From the NCBI GenBank assembly GCA_022710505.1, contig JAKLGS010000040.1:1-6872 (forward strand): 6,872 bases of DNA. Reading direction: 5' to 3'. This DNA comes from Patescibacteria group bacterium (lineage in GTDB: Bacteria; Patescibacteriota; WWE3; UBA101185; UBA10185). The position numbers and the translations under genes were made by a program. The first letter of the stretch is position 1; each line of letters opens with the position of its first letter. The notes below the pieces were generated by a model, which ran no database searches, had not been told where the DNA came from, and saw only the letters and a program-made list of their open reading frames with translations. Positions 6,552 through 6,872 of the stretch are shown here, in pieces.

Positions 6552-6590
6552 AAAGGGACTTTTAAGAAATTGAAGGTCCCTTTCTTTTTT
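6552..6590 (+). terminator. Strong intrinsic terminator after the small ORF
   Basis: AAAGGGAC (6552-6559) pairs with GTCCCTTT (6576-6583). The stem continues inward through 6560-6565 with 6570-6575, giving 14 uninterrupted pairs (two G-U) capped by a GAAA tetraloop (6566-6569). A C and six T follow (6584-6590). The reverse strand gives a weaker version with two A-C mismatches and TTTT after the stem, so it may partly stop the convergent gene too. Confidence 0.9.
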
Positions 6591-6619
6591 AATCTATATT
6601 TAAAGAAGGGAAACATATC

Positions 6620-6643
6620 AAAAATTCATAGAATCTATAGAAT
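6620..6643 (-). terminator. Weak A+T-rich hairpin and T-run downstream of the RmuC-like gene
   Basis: On the minus strand, ATTC (6643-6640) and ATAG (6638-6635) can pair with GAAT (6627-6624) and CTAT (6631-6628), with one bulged base and a three-base loop. A run of five T (6624-6620) follows. It begins nine nt after the TAG of the minus-strand gene. The stem has few G-C pairs, so it is only a candidate. Confidence 0.3.
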
Positions 6644-6645
6644 CT
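6628..6645. repeat. Two tandem 9-bp copies of ATAGAATCT
   Basis: ATAGAATCT occurs at 6628-6636 and again at 6637-6645, followed by a partial third copy (AGAA). It lies in the 105-nt gap between convergent genes, just past the stop of the RmuC-like gene, and overlaps the candidate weak terminator. No function is evident. Confidence 0.5.
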
Positions 6646-6651
6646 AGAAAA

Positions 6652-6872
6652 CTACTCTAAAAGCTCGGGTTGTTCTTCTTTTCCTGTTTTTTCAATAGCT
6701 TGGGCCTTATCAATTCTTCCGTAAAGCCTGGCAAACCTGCTTTTAACACCGTCCATTGATTTGTAAGAGTTTGAAATGTGTCTTTCTAAAACGTTTAAAT
6801 CTTCATTAAATTTTCCTGCTTCAACTTTTATTCCTGCAAGAGCTTTTAAAATCTCTCCGGTGTGTTTTTGAA
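6652..6872 (-). CDS. Probable RmuC-family DNA recombination protein, C-terminal 72 residues (5' end outside window)
   Basis: The minus-strand frame is open from the right edge to TAG at 6652-6654, giving 72 complete codons. The segment ILKALAGIKVEAGKF, then a helix with NEDLNVLERHISNSYKSM, then VKSRFARLYGRID, resembles the end of the RmuC domain, where a motif of the type VLGAVKTEFGKF is followed by a long amphipathic helix and an Arg/Lys-rich helix. The last 15 residues are charged and likely disordered. RmuC proteins are predicted nuclease-related, coiled-coil proteins that limit rearrangement at inverted repeats. Only the tail is visible, with no catalytic residue, so the family call rests on this C-terminal pattern alone. 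Another coiled-coil protein remains possible. Confidence 0.6.
   Translation of the reverse strand, partial: QKHTGEILKALAGIKVEAGKFNEDLNVLERHISNSYKSMDGVKSRFARLYGRIDKAQAIEKTGKEEQPELLE

Noticed and set aside
1..6872. Alternative code with TGA read as glycine, as in some candidate phyla
   Set aside because: No visible stop is TGA, but the long genes contain no in-frame TGA and use GGN for conserved glycines, so the standard bacterial code suffices.

Overview
The window is A+T-rich, gene-dense bacterial DNA. It holds three complete genes and two genes cut by the window edges. The gene content fits a small-genome bacterium of the Candidate Phyla Radiation (Patescibacteria): a FemAB-type acyltransferase, a one-piece UvrD-type helicase fused to a Cys-cluster RecB-family nuclease, a GLUG-repeat surface protein with a sortase-like tail, and an RmuC-like protein. 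The lack of Shine-Dalgarno sequences before two large genes, whose promoters sit almost on their ATG codons, also fits. The lineage is an inference from gene style only; there is no rRNA or other marker here. Visible stop codons are TAG (three) and TAA (two), with no in-frame TGA, so the standard bacterial code reads well.

Layout, left to right. (1) 1-530, plus strand: C-terminal part of a FemAB/FemX-family peptidoglycan-bridge acyltransferase that began before the window. (2) 549-3593, minus strand, convergent with gene 1 and 18 nt from it: a 1014-residue SF1A helicase plus PD-(D/E)XK nuclease with an apparent four-Cys iron-sulfur site, probably a DNA break-repair enzyme. (3) 3594-3686: a compact divergent control region with a near-consensus sigma-70 promoter for the plus-strand gene, a weaker -10 for the helicase, and a 13-bp perfect inverted repeat with one arm in each promoter. 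(4) 3687-6302, plus strand: an 871-residue exported protein with a signal peptide, two tandem ~300-residue GLUG beta-helix modules, a small Cys-containing C-terminal domain, a VPETG motif, a membrane segment and a basic tail. (5) 6373-6546, plus strand: a 57-residue single-pass membrane protein with its own TATAAT box, a strong ribosome binding site and a strong intrinsic terminator. (6) 6652-6872, minus strand: the last 72 residues of a probable RmuC-family recombination protein.

There is no sign that the genes form one pathway. Two act on the cell surface or wall (FemAB-like, GLUG protein), two on DNA (helicase-nuclease, RmuC-like), and the small membrane protein is unassigned. No gene-free stretch exceeds 300 bases. 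I see no tRNA, rRNA, CRISPR array, transposon or defence locus. The most unusual signals are the mirrored promoter element between the divergent genes and the self-contained small-protein transcription unit.
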